Below, piece by piece: positions 1 through 7,663 of a stretch of 38,612 nt of DNA (its first letter is position 1; the number at the start of each line of letters is the position of its first letter). This stretch comes from Streptomyces sp. E2N166 (GTDB lineage: Bacteria > Actinomycetota > Actinomycetes > Streptomycetales > Streptomycetaceae), in the NCBI RefSeq assembly GCF_003671715.1, contig NZ_RAIF01000012.1, positions 911,492 to 950,103 of the forward strand. Reading direction: 5' to 3'. The notes beneath the pieces were generated by a model. The model searched no databases. It was not told where the DNA came from and saw nothing but the letters and a program-made list of their open reading frames with translations. Both the position numbers and the translations under genes were made by a program.

Positions 1-158
1 CCACCGGCACACCGAGCGGTGCGGTACCGGAGGTCGGTGCCACGGAGCAGCCGGTCGTGGAGATCGACATGGACGCCCCCGCCGTCCCCGTCCAGCGCGA
101 CTACGACACGGCGGGACCCCGGGCGTCCGCGGCCGCGCCGGGGTCCGGGACGGGCTGA
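1..158 (+). CDS. C-terminal tail of an unidentified protein (5' truncated)
   Basis: A reading frame is open from the window edge to a TGA at 156-158 and gives about 51 residues rich in Ala, Pro, Gly, Val and Asp with no recognisable motif. The composition suits a disordered C-terminal tail of a larger plus-strand protein. It converges on the adenine-deaminase-type gene, whose stop lies 7 bases further on. The main body lies outside the window, so no function can be given; that the frame is coding is an inference from its openness and codon bias. Confidence 0.45.
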   Translation, partial: TGTPSGAVPEVGATEQPVVEIDMDAPAVPVQRDYDTAGPRASAAAPGSGTG

Positions 159-164
159 GCCGGA

Positions 165-1157
165 CTATCCGAACTCGTACGCCTCCACCTCGGCCAGGTA
201 GCGCGCCCGCAGTTCCTCCTCGTCCTCCAGGAAGGAGGCGAGGAAGGAGTTGCGGGCGAGCTCCCGCAGCCGCTCGTCGGTGAGGCCCAGGGCCTCGCGT
301 ACGGCGTCGAAGTTGTCGCCCGCGTAGCCGCCGAAGTAGGCGGGGTCGTCGGAGTTGACCGTGCACATGAGGCCCGCGTCGAGCATCGCGGGCAGCGGGT
401 GGCCGGCGAGGGTGTCGACCGTGCGCAGCCGGACGTTGGACAGCGGGCACAGGGTGAGCGGGACGCGCTCGCGCACCAGCCGCTCGACCAGCGCCGGGTC
501 CTCGACCGAGCGCAGGCCGTGGTCGATCCGCTCGACGCCGAGGACGTCCAGGGCCTCGACGACGTACTCCGGCGGCCCCTCCTCGCCCGCGTGGGCGACC
601 CGCCGCAGCCCGAGGGCGGCGGCGGCCTCGTACACCTCGCGGAACTTGGCCGGCGGGTGGCCGACCTCGGCGGAGTCCAGGCCGACGCCCGTGAGGCGGT
701 CGAGGTACGGCTTCGCCGCGACGAGGGTCGCCAGCGCCGACTCGGCGGACTCGTCGCGCAGGAAGCACATGATGAGGCGGGTGGAGACGCCGTGGTTGTC
801 GCGGCTGGTACTCAGCGCCCGCCACAGGCCCTCCACGACCGTGCCCATCTCCACGCCCCGGGCGAGGTGCGCCTGCGGGTCGAAGAAGATCTCCGCGTGC
901 CGTATGCCCTGCGCGGCGGCCCGGGCGAGGTAGGCGTTCGCCAGGTCCTCGAAGTCCCGTTCGGTGCGCAGGACGGCCATGAGCTCGTAGTACAGGTTCA
1001 AAAAGGACTGGAGGTCCTCGAACCGGTACGCCTCTCTCAGCGCGTCCTCGTCCGCGTACGGCAGGGGCACGCCGTTGCGGGCGGCCAGCTCGAAGGCCAG
1101 CTCGGGCTCCAGGGTGCCTTCGATGTGGAGGTGCAGTTCAGCTTTGGGCAAGGACAT
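165..1157 (-). CDS. Adenosine/adenine deaminase family protein, adenine-deaminase (Aah1/Ade) type
   Basis: A 330-residue zinc-dependent TIM-barrel deaminase expected to hydrolyse the 6-amino group of a purine, releasing ammonia in purine salvage. Visible motifs are HLHIEGTLEPE at the N terminus (metal His pair), HAGEEG (metal His and catalytic Glu), IDHG, LCPLSN and NSDDPAYF (metal/catalytic Asp). The segments EIFFDPQAHLARG and LGLDSAE match the fungal Aah1-like adenine deaminase branch better than classical adenosine deaminases, so adenine may be the true substrate; this is inference from remembered family patterns. The start was set at the ATG giving MSLPKAELHLH; an open frame continues upstream but lacks family similarity and runs into rnz. 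No strong ribosome binding site is seen. The gene sits 20 bases downstream of rnz and is probably cotranscribed and coupled. Confidence 0.88.
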   Translation of the reverse strand: MSLPKAELHLHIEGTLEPELAFELAARNGVPLPYADEDALREAYRFEDLQSFLNLYYELMAVLRTERDFEDLANAYLARAAAQGIRHAEIFFDPQAHLARGVEMGTVVEGLWRALSTSRDNHGVSTRLIMCFLRDESAESALATLVAAKPYLDRLTGVGLDSAEVGHPPAKFREVYEAAAALGLRRVAHAGEEGPPEYVVEALDVLGVERIDHGLRSVEDPALVERLVRERVPLTLCPLSNVRLRTVDTLAGHPLPAMLDAGLMCTVNSDDPAYFGGYAGDNFDAVREALGLTDERLRELARNSFLASFLEDEEELRARYLAEVEAYEFG

Positions 1158-1177
1158 CAGAGCATCGTACGACCGGT

Positions 1178-2083
1178 TTATCGACGTTTCGGAACCGGGA
1201 CTCTGAGGAGGTCGTGGGCCACGGTCAGCTCCCCCTCGTAGCCGGCCGCCCGTGCCTGCCGTTCGAACTCCACGGGGTCGGAGTAGCGCTGGCTGAAGTG
1301 GGTGAGGACCAGGTGCCGTACGCCCGCGTCCCGGGCGACCCGCGCCGCCTGGCCGGCGGTGAGGTGGCCGTGGTCGGTGGCGAGGCGCTCGTCCTCGTCG
1401 AGGAACGTGGACTCGATGACCAGCAGGTCGCAGCCCTCGGCGAGCGCGTGCACGCCCTCGCACAGCCGGGTGTCCATGACGAACGCGAACCGCTGGCCGC
1501 GCCGGACCTCGCTGACGTCGTCGAGCGGGACGCCGTCCAGCGAGCCGTCACGCTGGATGCGGCCCACGTCGGGGCCCTCGATGCCGTGCGCGGCGAGGCG
1601 TTCGGGCAGCATGCGGCGGCCGTCGGGCTCGGTGAGGCGGTAGCCGTAGGACTCGACCGAGTGGGAGAGCTTGCGGGCGTCGAGGGTGTAGGCGTGGGTG
1701 ACGGCCAGGACGCCGTCGGTGGCGACCGGGGCCTCGGTGAGGGCGACCGTCTCGCGGTAGGCGGTGGCGTACCGCAGGCGGTCGAAGAAGCGCTGCCCGG
1801 AGCGCGGGTAGTGGGCGGTGACCTCGTGCGGGACCTGGTCGAGGTTGATGCGCTGGATGACGCCCGCGAGGCCGAGGCTGTGGTCGCCGTGGAAGTGCGT
1901 GACGCAGATCCGGTTCAGGTCGTGGGCGGCGACCCCGGCGCGCAGCATCTGGCGCTGCGTGCCCTCGCCGGGGTCGAACAGGATGCCCTCGCCGTCCCAG
2001 CGCAGCAGGTAGCCGTTGTGGTTGCGGTGCCGGGTCGGGACCTGGCTGGCGGTGCCGAGGACGACGAGTTCACGTACGGACAT
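1178..2083 (-). CDS. rnz: Ribonuclease Z (tRNA 3' processing endonuclease)
   Basis: A 301-residue metallo-beta-lactamase-fold nuclease of the short RNase Z/ElaC type, which cleaves 3' trailers from tRNA precursors. The zinc motif HFHGDH lies at residues 63-68, preceded by the family's N-terminal stretch with DPGEGTQRQ. Later elements are FVMDTR (bridging Asp), the region ending in a TDHGHLT motif, and [10 protein letters not shown] with the last metal His. Length is normal for the family. This matters here because the tRNAs in the window do not encode CCA, so their 3' ends need trimming before CCA addition. It lies 24 bases after the HIT gene and 20 before the deaminase gene in one probable operon. 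Confidence 0.94.
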   Translation of the reverse strand: MSVRELVVLGTASQVPTRHRNHNGYLLRWDGEGILFDPGEGTQRQMLRAGVAAHDLNRICVTHFHGDHSLGLAGVIQRINLDQVPHEVTAHYPRSGQRFFDRLRYATAYRETVALTEAPVATDGVLAVTHAYTLDARKLSHSVESYGYRLTEPDGRRMLPERLAAHGIEGPDVGRIQRDGSLDGVPLDDVSEVRRGQRFAFVMDTRLCEGVHALAEGCDLLVIESTFLDEDERLATDHGHLTAGQAARVARDAGVRHLVLTHFSQRYSDPVEFERQARAAGYEGELTVAHDLLRVPVPKRR

Positions 2084-2107
2084 CGTGGGTTATCCGGGTC
2101 GTCCCGG

Positions 2108-2461
2108 TTATCCGGGGGGCCATTCGAGGCCGCGGCCGCCGAGGACGTGGGCGTGCGTGTGCCAGACGGTCTGGCCCGCGCCGGTGCCGGTGTTGAAGAT
2201 CGTGCGGTAGCTGTCGAGCTTCTCCTGGTCCGCGATCGCCCGCGTCTCGCGCAGGACGTCCGCGGCGAGTTCCGGGGCACCGGCGGCGAGGGCCGCGGCG
2301 TCCCGGTAGTGGGCCTTGGGGATCACCAGGACGTGGGTGGGCGCCTGGGGGTTGATGTCCCGGAAGGCGACGGTCGTGTCCGTCTCACGGACGATCGTCG
2401 CGGGGATCTGACCTGCGACGATCTTGCAGAACAGACAGTCGTCCTGTGGCTCGCCTGTCAT
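2108..2461 (-). CDS. HIT family nucleotide-binding protein
   Basis: A 117-residue protein of the HINT branch of histidine-triad hydrolases, which cleave nucleoside phosphoramidates and related aminoacyl adenylates. The N terminus carries a CLFCKI motif (Cys-x2-Cys, often zinc-binding) and the C terminus carries the triad WHTHAHVLGGR, with His residues alternating as expected. The segment APTHVLVIPKAH is also typical. It is first in a tight HIT-rnz-ade series on the minus strand. Upstream lies a 206-base intergenic region with hairpins that separates it from the tricorn gene, so it may have its own promoter. The precise substrate cannot be deduced. Confidence 0.93.
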   Translation of the reverse strand: MTGEPQDDCLFCKIVAGQIPATIVRETDTTVAFRDINPQAPTHVLVIPKAHYRDAAALAAGAPELAADVLRETRAIADQEKLDSYRTIFNTGTGAGQTVWHTHAHVLGGRGLEWPPG

Positions 2462-2667
2462 GGGGCGGCTCCTTTTGGTGGTGATCTTCTGGGGAGCATG
2501 CTATCCGCCGAGCTGCGGACAATCGTGCCTCCCCCAGTGCCTGAACCGCCTGGGAGGTACCCCCAGGGCGGCACGGGTGGGCGCTGGGGCTCCCCCCTCT
2601 GGGGGGAGGCACCCGCAACGCCGGGCCGCGACCCCGGCCCCCGGGCCGACACGGTCACCGGGCGCGG
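2462..2667. repeat. Intergenic cluster of imperfect palindromes (tricorn to HIT)
   Basis: No gene is seen here. The sequence holds several G/C hairpins: CCGCCTGGG at 2547-2554 region pairs with CCCAGGGCGG at 2562-2571, a CCTCCC/GGGAGG pair spans 2528-2557, and CTCCCCCC at 2590-2597 pairs perfectly with GGGGGGAG at 2601-2608 around a TCT loop. Read on the minus strand these give three successive modules with a TGGGGG core. They could terminate tricorn transcription. They also resemble short palindromic repeats scattered between genes in many Streptomyces genomes; that identity is from memory and unverified. Confidence 0.5.
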
Positions 2668-5600
2668 CTAGGGCAACGTGGGCGGGGTCTTCGCCGGGGT
2701 CTCCTCCAGCGCCTCCAGCGCCAGCCGGATCGCCTCGTCCAGCTGGGGATCGCGGCCCGCCGCGTGGTCCTGCGGGCGCTGCGGGACCTCCACGTCCGGG
2801 TCGACGCCGTGGTTCTCCACGCCCCAGCCGTAACCCTCCAGCCAGAACGCGTACTTGGGCTGGGTGATCAGCGTGCCGTCGACCAGGCGGTAGCGGCTGT
2901 CGATGCCGATGACGCCGCCCCAGGTGCGGGTGCCGACGACCGGGCCGATGCCGAGTGCCTTGATCGCGGCGTTGACGATGTCGCCGTCGGAGCCGGAGAA
3001 CTCGTTGGCGACGGCGACGACCGGGCCGCGGGGCGCGTCCAGCGGATAGCTGGCCGGCCGCATGCCGCGCGGCAGGTCCCAGCCGACGATGCGCCGGGCG
3101 AGCTTCTCGACGACCAGTTGGGAGGTGTGGCCGCCGCGGTTCTCGCGGACGTCGACGACCAGGCCTTCCCGGGCCACCTCGACGCGCAGGTCGCGGTGGA
3201 TCTGGGCCCAGCCGGGGGCCTGCATGTCGGGGACGTGGAGGTAGCCGAGCCGGCCGCCGGACTTCTCGTGGACGTAGGCGCGGCGGTCGGTGACCCAGGC
3301 GTGGTAGCGCAGGGGCTCCTCGTCGGCGAGGGGGACGACGACGGCGTGCCGCGGTTCGCCGCCGCCGGACGGGGAGATGGTCAGCTCGACGGGCTTGCCC
3401 GCCGTGCCGACCAGCAGCGGACCGGGCCCGGTGACCGGGTCGACGCCCTGTCCGGCGACCGCGACGATCGCGTCCCCGGCGCGGACGGCGACGCCGGGCG
3501 CGGCGAGCGGGGAGCGGGCGTCGGGGTCGGAGGTCTCCGAGGGCAGGACTCGGTCGATGCGCCAGGTGCCGTCCTCGTGCCGGGACAGGTCGGCGCCGAG
3601 CAGGCCCTGCCGGGCGCCGCCGCCGTGGCCGCCGCGCGGGGTGACGTAGGCGTGCGAGGTGCCCAGTTCGCCGTGCACCTCCCACAGGAGGTCGACCAGG
3701 TCGTCGTGGGTGGCGAGGCGGTCGAGGACGGGCCGGTAGCGGTCGAGTACGCCGTCCCAGTCGACGCCGTTCATGTCGGGCCGCCAGAAGTGGTCCCGCA
3801 TGATCCGGCCGGTCTCGTCGTACATCTGCCGCCACTCGGCGGCCGGGTCGACGGTCTGCCGCACGCGGCTCAGGTCGACGGTGATGTTGGTGTCGCTGTC
3901 CTCGTCGCCGGAGGCCCGCCGGTCGCTGGGGACGACCTTGAGGCGTCCGTCGGTCCACAGCAGCACCCGCTTGCCGTCGCCGCTGACCTCGAAGTGGTCG
4001 GCGTCGGCGGCGAGGTGCTCGACGCGCTGCTGGGCCAGGTCGTAGCGTTCCAGCTCGGTGTGCGGGTCGGGGGCGTCCGGGGTGGCACGGGAGGCGCCGA
4101 GCACGCCGGTGACCGGGTGGCGCAGCCACAGGACGCCGTCCTTGGCGGCGCGCAGCCGGGAGTAGCGGGCGGCCTCGACGGGGAACGGCACGATGCGGTC
4201 GGCGAGGCCCTCGATGTCGATCCGGGTGGTCGGGGTGCCCTCGCTGTCGGGGGTCTCGTCCCGGTCCGGGGTCTCGAAGGGGCGGCCGTGGCGCTGCGGG
4301 CCGAAGGGCGACGGGGTGGTCGCGGCCAGCGTGATCAGGTACGGGCGGGCGCCCTCGACGAAGGCCAGGTCGAAGACGTGCTCGTCGTAGACCGGGTCGA
4401 AGGAACGGGTGGAGAGGAAGGCGAGGTGCTTGCCGTCCAGGGTGAAGGTCGGCGAGTAGTCCTTGAAGCGCAGCGGGGTCGCCTCGCTCACCGACAGGTC
4501 GGTGGTGTTGGCGAGCTTGAGCTGGCGCAGCGGTTCGGGGCCGGGGTGGGACCAGGCGAGCCAGGCGGAGTCGGGCGAGAAGACCAGCCCGGACGCGTCG
4601 CCGTTGTCGCTGCGGTCGACCTCGCGGACCTCTCCGGTCTCCCGCTCGACGAGCAGGACCCGACCGTCGTGCGAGGCGACGGCGGCACGGCTGCCGTCCG
4701 GTGCCATGGCGAGGACGAGCACCCGGCCGAGCTGCCCGGCGGCGAGGCGCCGCGCGGTGGCGCCGGGCGCGAGTCCGGTGGCGGGCGCGAACTCCAGGGC
4801 GTCGTCGCCCTCGGCGTCCGTCACCCACACCACCCACTCCTCGCCGTCCGCGCGGAAGGTGCGCGGCAGCCGGGTGCGTACGCCGGGCTGCGCGGCCAGC
4901 GCGCGGGCCGGTCCGGCGCGGTGGGTGACCCAGTGCACGCCGCCGCGTACGGCGACGGCACTGCCGCGCGCGGTGTGGTCGGGGGACGCGGAGCCGAACC
5001 AGCGGGCGGCGTTCACCGGGTACGCCTGGAGGTCGACGCGCGAGCCGCCGAGCCGGATGTCGAGCCGGCGCGGTTCGGCCGCGTCCAGGTCGTCCAGCAC
5101 CCAGAGTTCGCCGGCGCGGGAGTAGACGACGCGGGTGCCGTCGGTGGCGGCGTGCCGGGCGTAGAAGCCGTCGAGAGGGGTGTGCCGGCGCAGGTCGGAG
5201 CCGTCGGCGAGGGAGGAGTAGAGCGCGCCGGTGCCTTCGTGGTCGGAGAGGAACGCGATCCGGTCGCCGACCCAGAAGGGGTACTCGATGTTGCCGTCGA
5301 TGTCGCTGTGCAGCCGGGTGAACTCCCCTGCCGCCCCGGCATCTCCGTCGGCGTCGGCGTCGATCCACAACTTGCCCGCCGTGCCGCCCCGGTAGCGCTT
5401 CCACCAGGCGGCCTCGCGGCCCATCGGCGCGGACAGCAGCACGGTGCGCGGGCCGTGAGCGACATCGCCGACGGGCCCGTACGGCAGGGTGGTGGCCGGT
5501 CCGCCGTCGAGCGGGACGGCGCGGGCCCAACTGCGGCGCAGGCTGGCCTGCCCGTAGGTGCTGAGGGCGAGGACCCGTCCGTCCGGGGTCCAGCCGCGCA

Positions 5601-5883
5601 CCTGGGTCTTCAGGCTGCCCCAGTGCGTGAGGCGCTTGGCGGGGCCGCCGTCGGCGGAGGCGATGTGCACCTCGGGTGCGCCGTCGCGGGTGGAGGTCCA
5701 GGCGACCGTGGCGCCGTCGGGCGATACGCGGGGGTGGTTGACGGGCACGTTGTCGGCGCTGACCCGCCAGGCCCGGCCGCCGTCGAGCGGGGCGAGCCAC
5801 ACGTCGTCCTCGGCGGTGAAGGCGACCAACTCGCCGTGCGGGTGCGGAAAGCGGAGGTAGGCAGACGCTGCGGGCTGTGTCAC
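2668..5883 (-). CDS. Tricorn protease homologue (S41 family)
   Basis: A 1071-residue protein close in length to archaeal tricorn, a giant peptidase that cuts oligopeptides released by the proteasome. Residues about 10-650 look like two successive beta-propellers (repeated WxSPDG and DG-containing blades). A PDZ-like stretch follows at about 750-850, then the S41 catalytic core. By my count the active-site elements are GTSHAY (Ser743-His744), NEFSGSDGD (nucleophile Ser965-Asp966) and the VENHG Glu1023, the same layout as Thermoplasma tricorn (Ser745, His746, Ser965, Glu1023). There is no signal peptide, so it is cytoplasmic. The start is GTG at 5883, with only a very close GAGGG; a TAGGGT hexamer just upstream suggests a leaderless transcript. 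Actinobacteria with 20S proteasomes commonly carry such homologues. Confidence 0.92.
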   Translation of the reverse strand: MTQPAASAYLRFPHPHGELVAFTAEDDVWLAPLDGGRAWRVSADNVPVNHPRVSPDGATVAWTSTRDGAPEVHIASADGGPAKRLTHWGSLKTQVRGWTPDGRVLALSTYGQASLRRSWARAVPLDGGPATTLPYGPVGDVAHGPRTVLLSAPMGREAAWWKRYRGGTAGKLWIDADADGDAGAAGEFTRLHSDIDGNIEYPFWVGDRIAFLSDHEGTGALYSSLADGSDLRRHTPLDGFYARHAATDGTRVVYSRAGELWVLDDLDAAEPRRLDIRLGGSRVDLQAYPVNAARWFGSASPDHTARGSAVAVRGGVHWVTHRAGPARALAAQPGVRTRLPRTFRADGEEWVVWVTDAEGDDALEFAPATGLAPGATARRLAAGQLGRVLVLAMAPDGSRAAVASHDGRVLLVERETGEVREVDRSDNGDASGLVFSPDSAWLAWSHPGPEPLRQLKLANTTDLSVSEATPLRFKDYSPTFTLDGKHLAFLSTRSFDPVYDEHVFDLAFVEGARPYLITLAATTPSPFGPQRHGRPFETPDRDETPDSEGTPTTRIDIEGLADRIVPFPVEAARYSRLRAAKDGVLWLRHPVTGVLGASRATPDAPDPHTELERYDLAQQRVEHLAADADHFEVSGDGKRVLLWTDGRLKVVPSDRRASGDEDSDTNITVDLSRVRQTVDPAAEWRQMYDETGRIMRDHFWRPDMNGVDWDGVLDRYRPVLDRLATHDDLVDLLWEVHGELGTSHAYVTPRGGHGGGARQGLLGADLSRHEDGTWRIDRVLPSETSDPDARSPLAAPGVAVRAGDAIVAVAGQGVDPVTGPGPLLVGTAGKPVELTISPSGGGEPRHAVVVPLADEEPLRYHAWVTDRRAYVHEKSGGRLGYLHVPDMQAPGWAQIHRDLRVEVAREGLVVDVRENRGGHTSQLVVEKLARRIVGWDLPRGMRPASYPLDAPRGPVVAVANEFSGSDGDIVNAAIKALGIGPVVGTRTWGGVIGIDSRYRLVDGTLITQPKYAFWLEGYGWGVENHGVDPDVEVPQRPQDHAAGRDPQLDEAIRLALEALEETPAKTPPTLP

Positions 5884-5955
5884 CCCCTCACCCTATGCAG
5901 GGGCGGGGTCCGCCGACAGAGGTTCGGATCACTTACCGGCCACCGGCCCGCCGGG

Positions 5956-6471
5956 CTATTTGCCCTCCACCGGGCGGCAGTGGGGATCGTCCGGGCACCA
6001 GATGGTCCGGGTGACGGTCACCGTGGGCCCCGGCTGGTGCTGGGTGGGCCGATTCGCGGGCGGGGCGCTCGTGGCGTCGCAGTTCCCCAGCCCCTTGACG
6101 CGGAACCACTCCTTGCCGTCCACCTTCGCGGTCAGATCACCGCGTACACAGGCTCCGTTGACGACCCGGGTCACCTCGCCGTCGACGGTGATGTCCTGTC
6201 CGCCGTCGGTCTTCCCCTCGCAGTCGACGGAGGCGACGGTGTCCTCGCCCGCCGAGGCGGTGGCGCCGTCTTCCCCGAAGGAGGCGGTGCAGGTGAGCCA
6301 CCGCACCTCCGCCTTCCGCCGCTCCAGTTCGCGCGTCACGGTCTGGTCGGTCGTGTACGCCACGGACGCCGAGCTGAGCCCGCCCGGGTCGCACGCGCCG
6401 ACACCGCCGACGGCGACGACCGCGCCGACGACCACCGCAGCCGCGCGCCGAATCCGCCTCAATGCCCCCAT
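5956..6471 (-). CDS. Small secreted lipoprotein of unknown function
   Basis: A 171-residue protein with an arginine-rich N terminus, a hydrophobic Ala/Val/Gly segment and a likely lipobox VGAC at about residues 24-27, so it is probably anchored to the outer face of the membrane. The mature part has a repeated pattern of Cys residues and a DUF4333-like look (Thr/Asp/Gly-rich beta segments with a Cys in a WLTCTASF-type strand and another in SVDCEGK), followed by a Pro/Thr-rich linker and a Cys-rich tail (CPDDPHC). The DUF4333 resemblance is tentative. The start chosen is the ATG at 6471, which gives a proper signal peptide. It lies 72 bases upstream of the tricorn gene on the same strand. Function unknown. 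Confidence 0.78.
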   Translation of the reverse strand: MGALRRIRRAAAVVVGAVVAVGGVGACDPGGLSSASVAYTTDQTVTRELERRKAEVRWLTCTASFGEDGATASAGEDTVASVDCEGKTDGGQDITVDGEVTRVVNGACVRGDLTAKVDGKEWFRVKGLGNCDATSAPPANRPTQHQPGPTVTVTRTIWCPDDPHCRPVEGK

Positions 6472-6543
6472 GAGGGGCAGCCTGCCACCGGTGCGGGGCG
6501 GACGGTAGGGCGCATACGGCCACTCCTCACTACCGTGTGGGGA

Positions 6544-6909
6544 ATGCACAGCGGACGCCGGCGCAGAAGGCTGGTCGTGGACGAAACAACCACCTACATA
6601 TGGTCGGTGCGTCACCGGCACAGCGTCACGGGGCCCTGCCAGGAGGTGCTCACCCTCTCCAGGGAGGGGACGAGGACGAGGGTCCTTCTGCTCTTCCCGG
6701 GCGGGCAGGGACGGTTCGTCCCCGACGGCTGGCTGCCGTCGGGCTGCGTGGCCATGGGGGACGCGTCGCTCAACCTGCACGAACCCGGTGTCGTACGGGG
6801 CTTCGTCGACGAGGCGGCCCGGCGCGGGCTGCTCGACCGGTCGGCGGACCTGGACGGCTGGGAACTGTTCCGGGCGGTGGCGTCGGCGCTCGGCCGGCCG
6901 GCGTCCTGA
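6544..6909 (+). CDS. Small conserved hypothetical protein
   Basis: A 121-residue soluble protein with a basic N terminus (MHSGRRRRR) followed by beta-rich sequence and a C-terminal alpha-helical stretch ending in an FRAVASALGRPAS-like tail. I recognise no domain. Codon bias supports coding on this strand. The start is the ATG at 6544; a TACCGT hexamer at about 6532-6537 ends 6 bases before it, which fits a leaderless transcript. The gene is divergent from the lipoprotein gene (72-base shared promoter region) and converges on rsmE with only 4 bases between stop codons. Confidence 0.7.
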   Translation: MHSGRRRRRLVVDETTTYIWSVRHRHSVTGPCQEVLTLSREGTRTRVLLLFPGGQGRFVPDGWLPSGCVAMGDASLNLHEPGVVRGFVDEAARRGLLDRSADLDGWELFRAVASALGRPAS

Positions 6910-6913
6910 CGCG

Positions 6914-7663
6914 TCAGGACCAGCGGCCGGTGCGGGCCAGGAGTACCGCCGTCGCCGCGGTACCGGCGGTGGAGGTGCGCAGGACACTGCGTCCCAGGCG
7001 GTAGGGCTTCGCGCCGGCCTCGGCGAAGAGGGCCAGCTCCTCCGGGGAGACCCCGCCTTCGGGACCGACGACCAGCACGATGTCCCCGGCGGTGGGGAGT
7101 TCGGTGGCGGCCAGTGGCTCGTCGCCGCTCTCGTGGAGTACGGCCGCGAAGTCGGCGTCGGCCAGAAGTGACGCAACCTGCTTGCTCGTCGCCGCGTCCG
7201 CGACGTCGGGGAAGCGGACCCGGCGGGACTGCTTGCCGGCCTCCCGGGCCGTCGCCCGCCACTTGCCGAGCGCCTTCAGGCCGCGGTCGCCCTTCCACTG
7301 CGTGATGCAGCGGGACGCCGCCCAGGGCACGATCGCGTCGACGCCGACCTCGGTCATCGTCTCGACGGCCAGCTCGCCGCGGTCGCCCTTGGGCAGGGCC
7401 TGGACGACGGTGACACGGGGCCGCTCCGGCGGTTCCTCGTGAACCGTCTCCAGTCCCGTGACGACCAGGCGGTCCTTGTCCTCGGCGGACTTCACCACGC
7501 CCTCGGCCCAGCGTCCGCGCCCGTCGGTGAGGACGACGTCCTCGCCGGCCCGCAGCCGCTTCACGGAGACGGCGTGCCGTCCCTCGGGGCCGTCCAGGAC
7601 GTACTCCCCTCCGGGCAGGTCCCCCGGCCGGAGGGAGTCCACCACGAACACCGGCGCCGTCAT
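6914..7663 (-). CDS. rsmE: 16S rRNA (uracil1498-N3)-methyltransferase
   Basis: A 249-residue SPOUT-class RNA methyltransferase that N3-methylates U1498 of 16S rRNA. The N-terminal PUA-like part spans about residues 1-75. The C-terminal trefoil-knot domain shows the AdoMet-binding elements VVGPEGGVSPEE and the LGRSVLRTSTA knot. Length is normal. The start ATG at 7663 overlaps the stop of the upstream nitronate monooxygenase gene by the ATGA arrangement, so translation is very likely coupled. The same gene neighbours dnaJ in Bacillus subtilis, which supports the assignment. Confidence 0.94.
   Translation of the reverse strand: MTAPVFVVDSLRPGDLPGGEYVLDGPEGRHAVSVKRLRAGEDVVLTDGRGRWAEGVVKSAEDKDRLVVTGLETVHEEPPERPRVTVVQALPKGDRGELAVETMTEVGVDAIVPWAASRCITQWKGDRGLKALGKWRATAREAGKQSRRVRFPDVADAATSKQVASLLADADFAAVLHESGDEPLAATELPTAGDIVLVVGPEGGVSPEELALFAEAGAKPYRLGRSVLRTSTAGTAATAVLLARTGRWS

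Noticed and set aside
1158..1463. N-terminal extension of the deaminase by about 100 residues
   Set aside because: It overlaps rnz in another frame and is Arg/Pro-rich shadow sequence; homology begins at the MSLPKAEL start.
2764..6909. Very long plus-strand open frame (about 1380 codons) antisense to the tricorn gene
   Set aside because: It is the complement of a real gene in a GC-rich genome where antisense frames stay open by codon bias; composition is Val/Gly/Asp/Arg-rich without motifs. Only its last 121 codons (6544-6909) are accepted as a gene.
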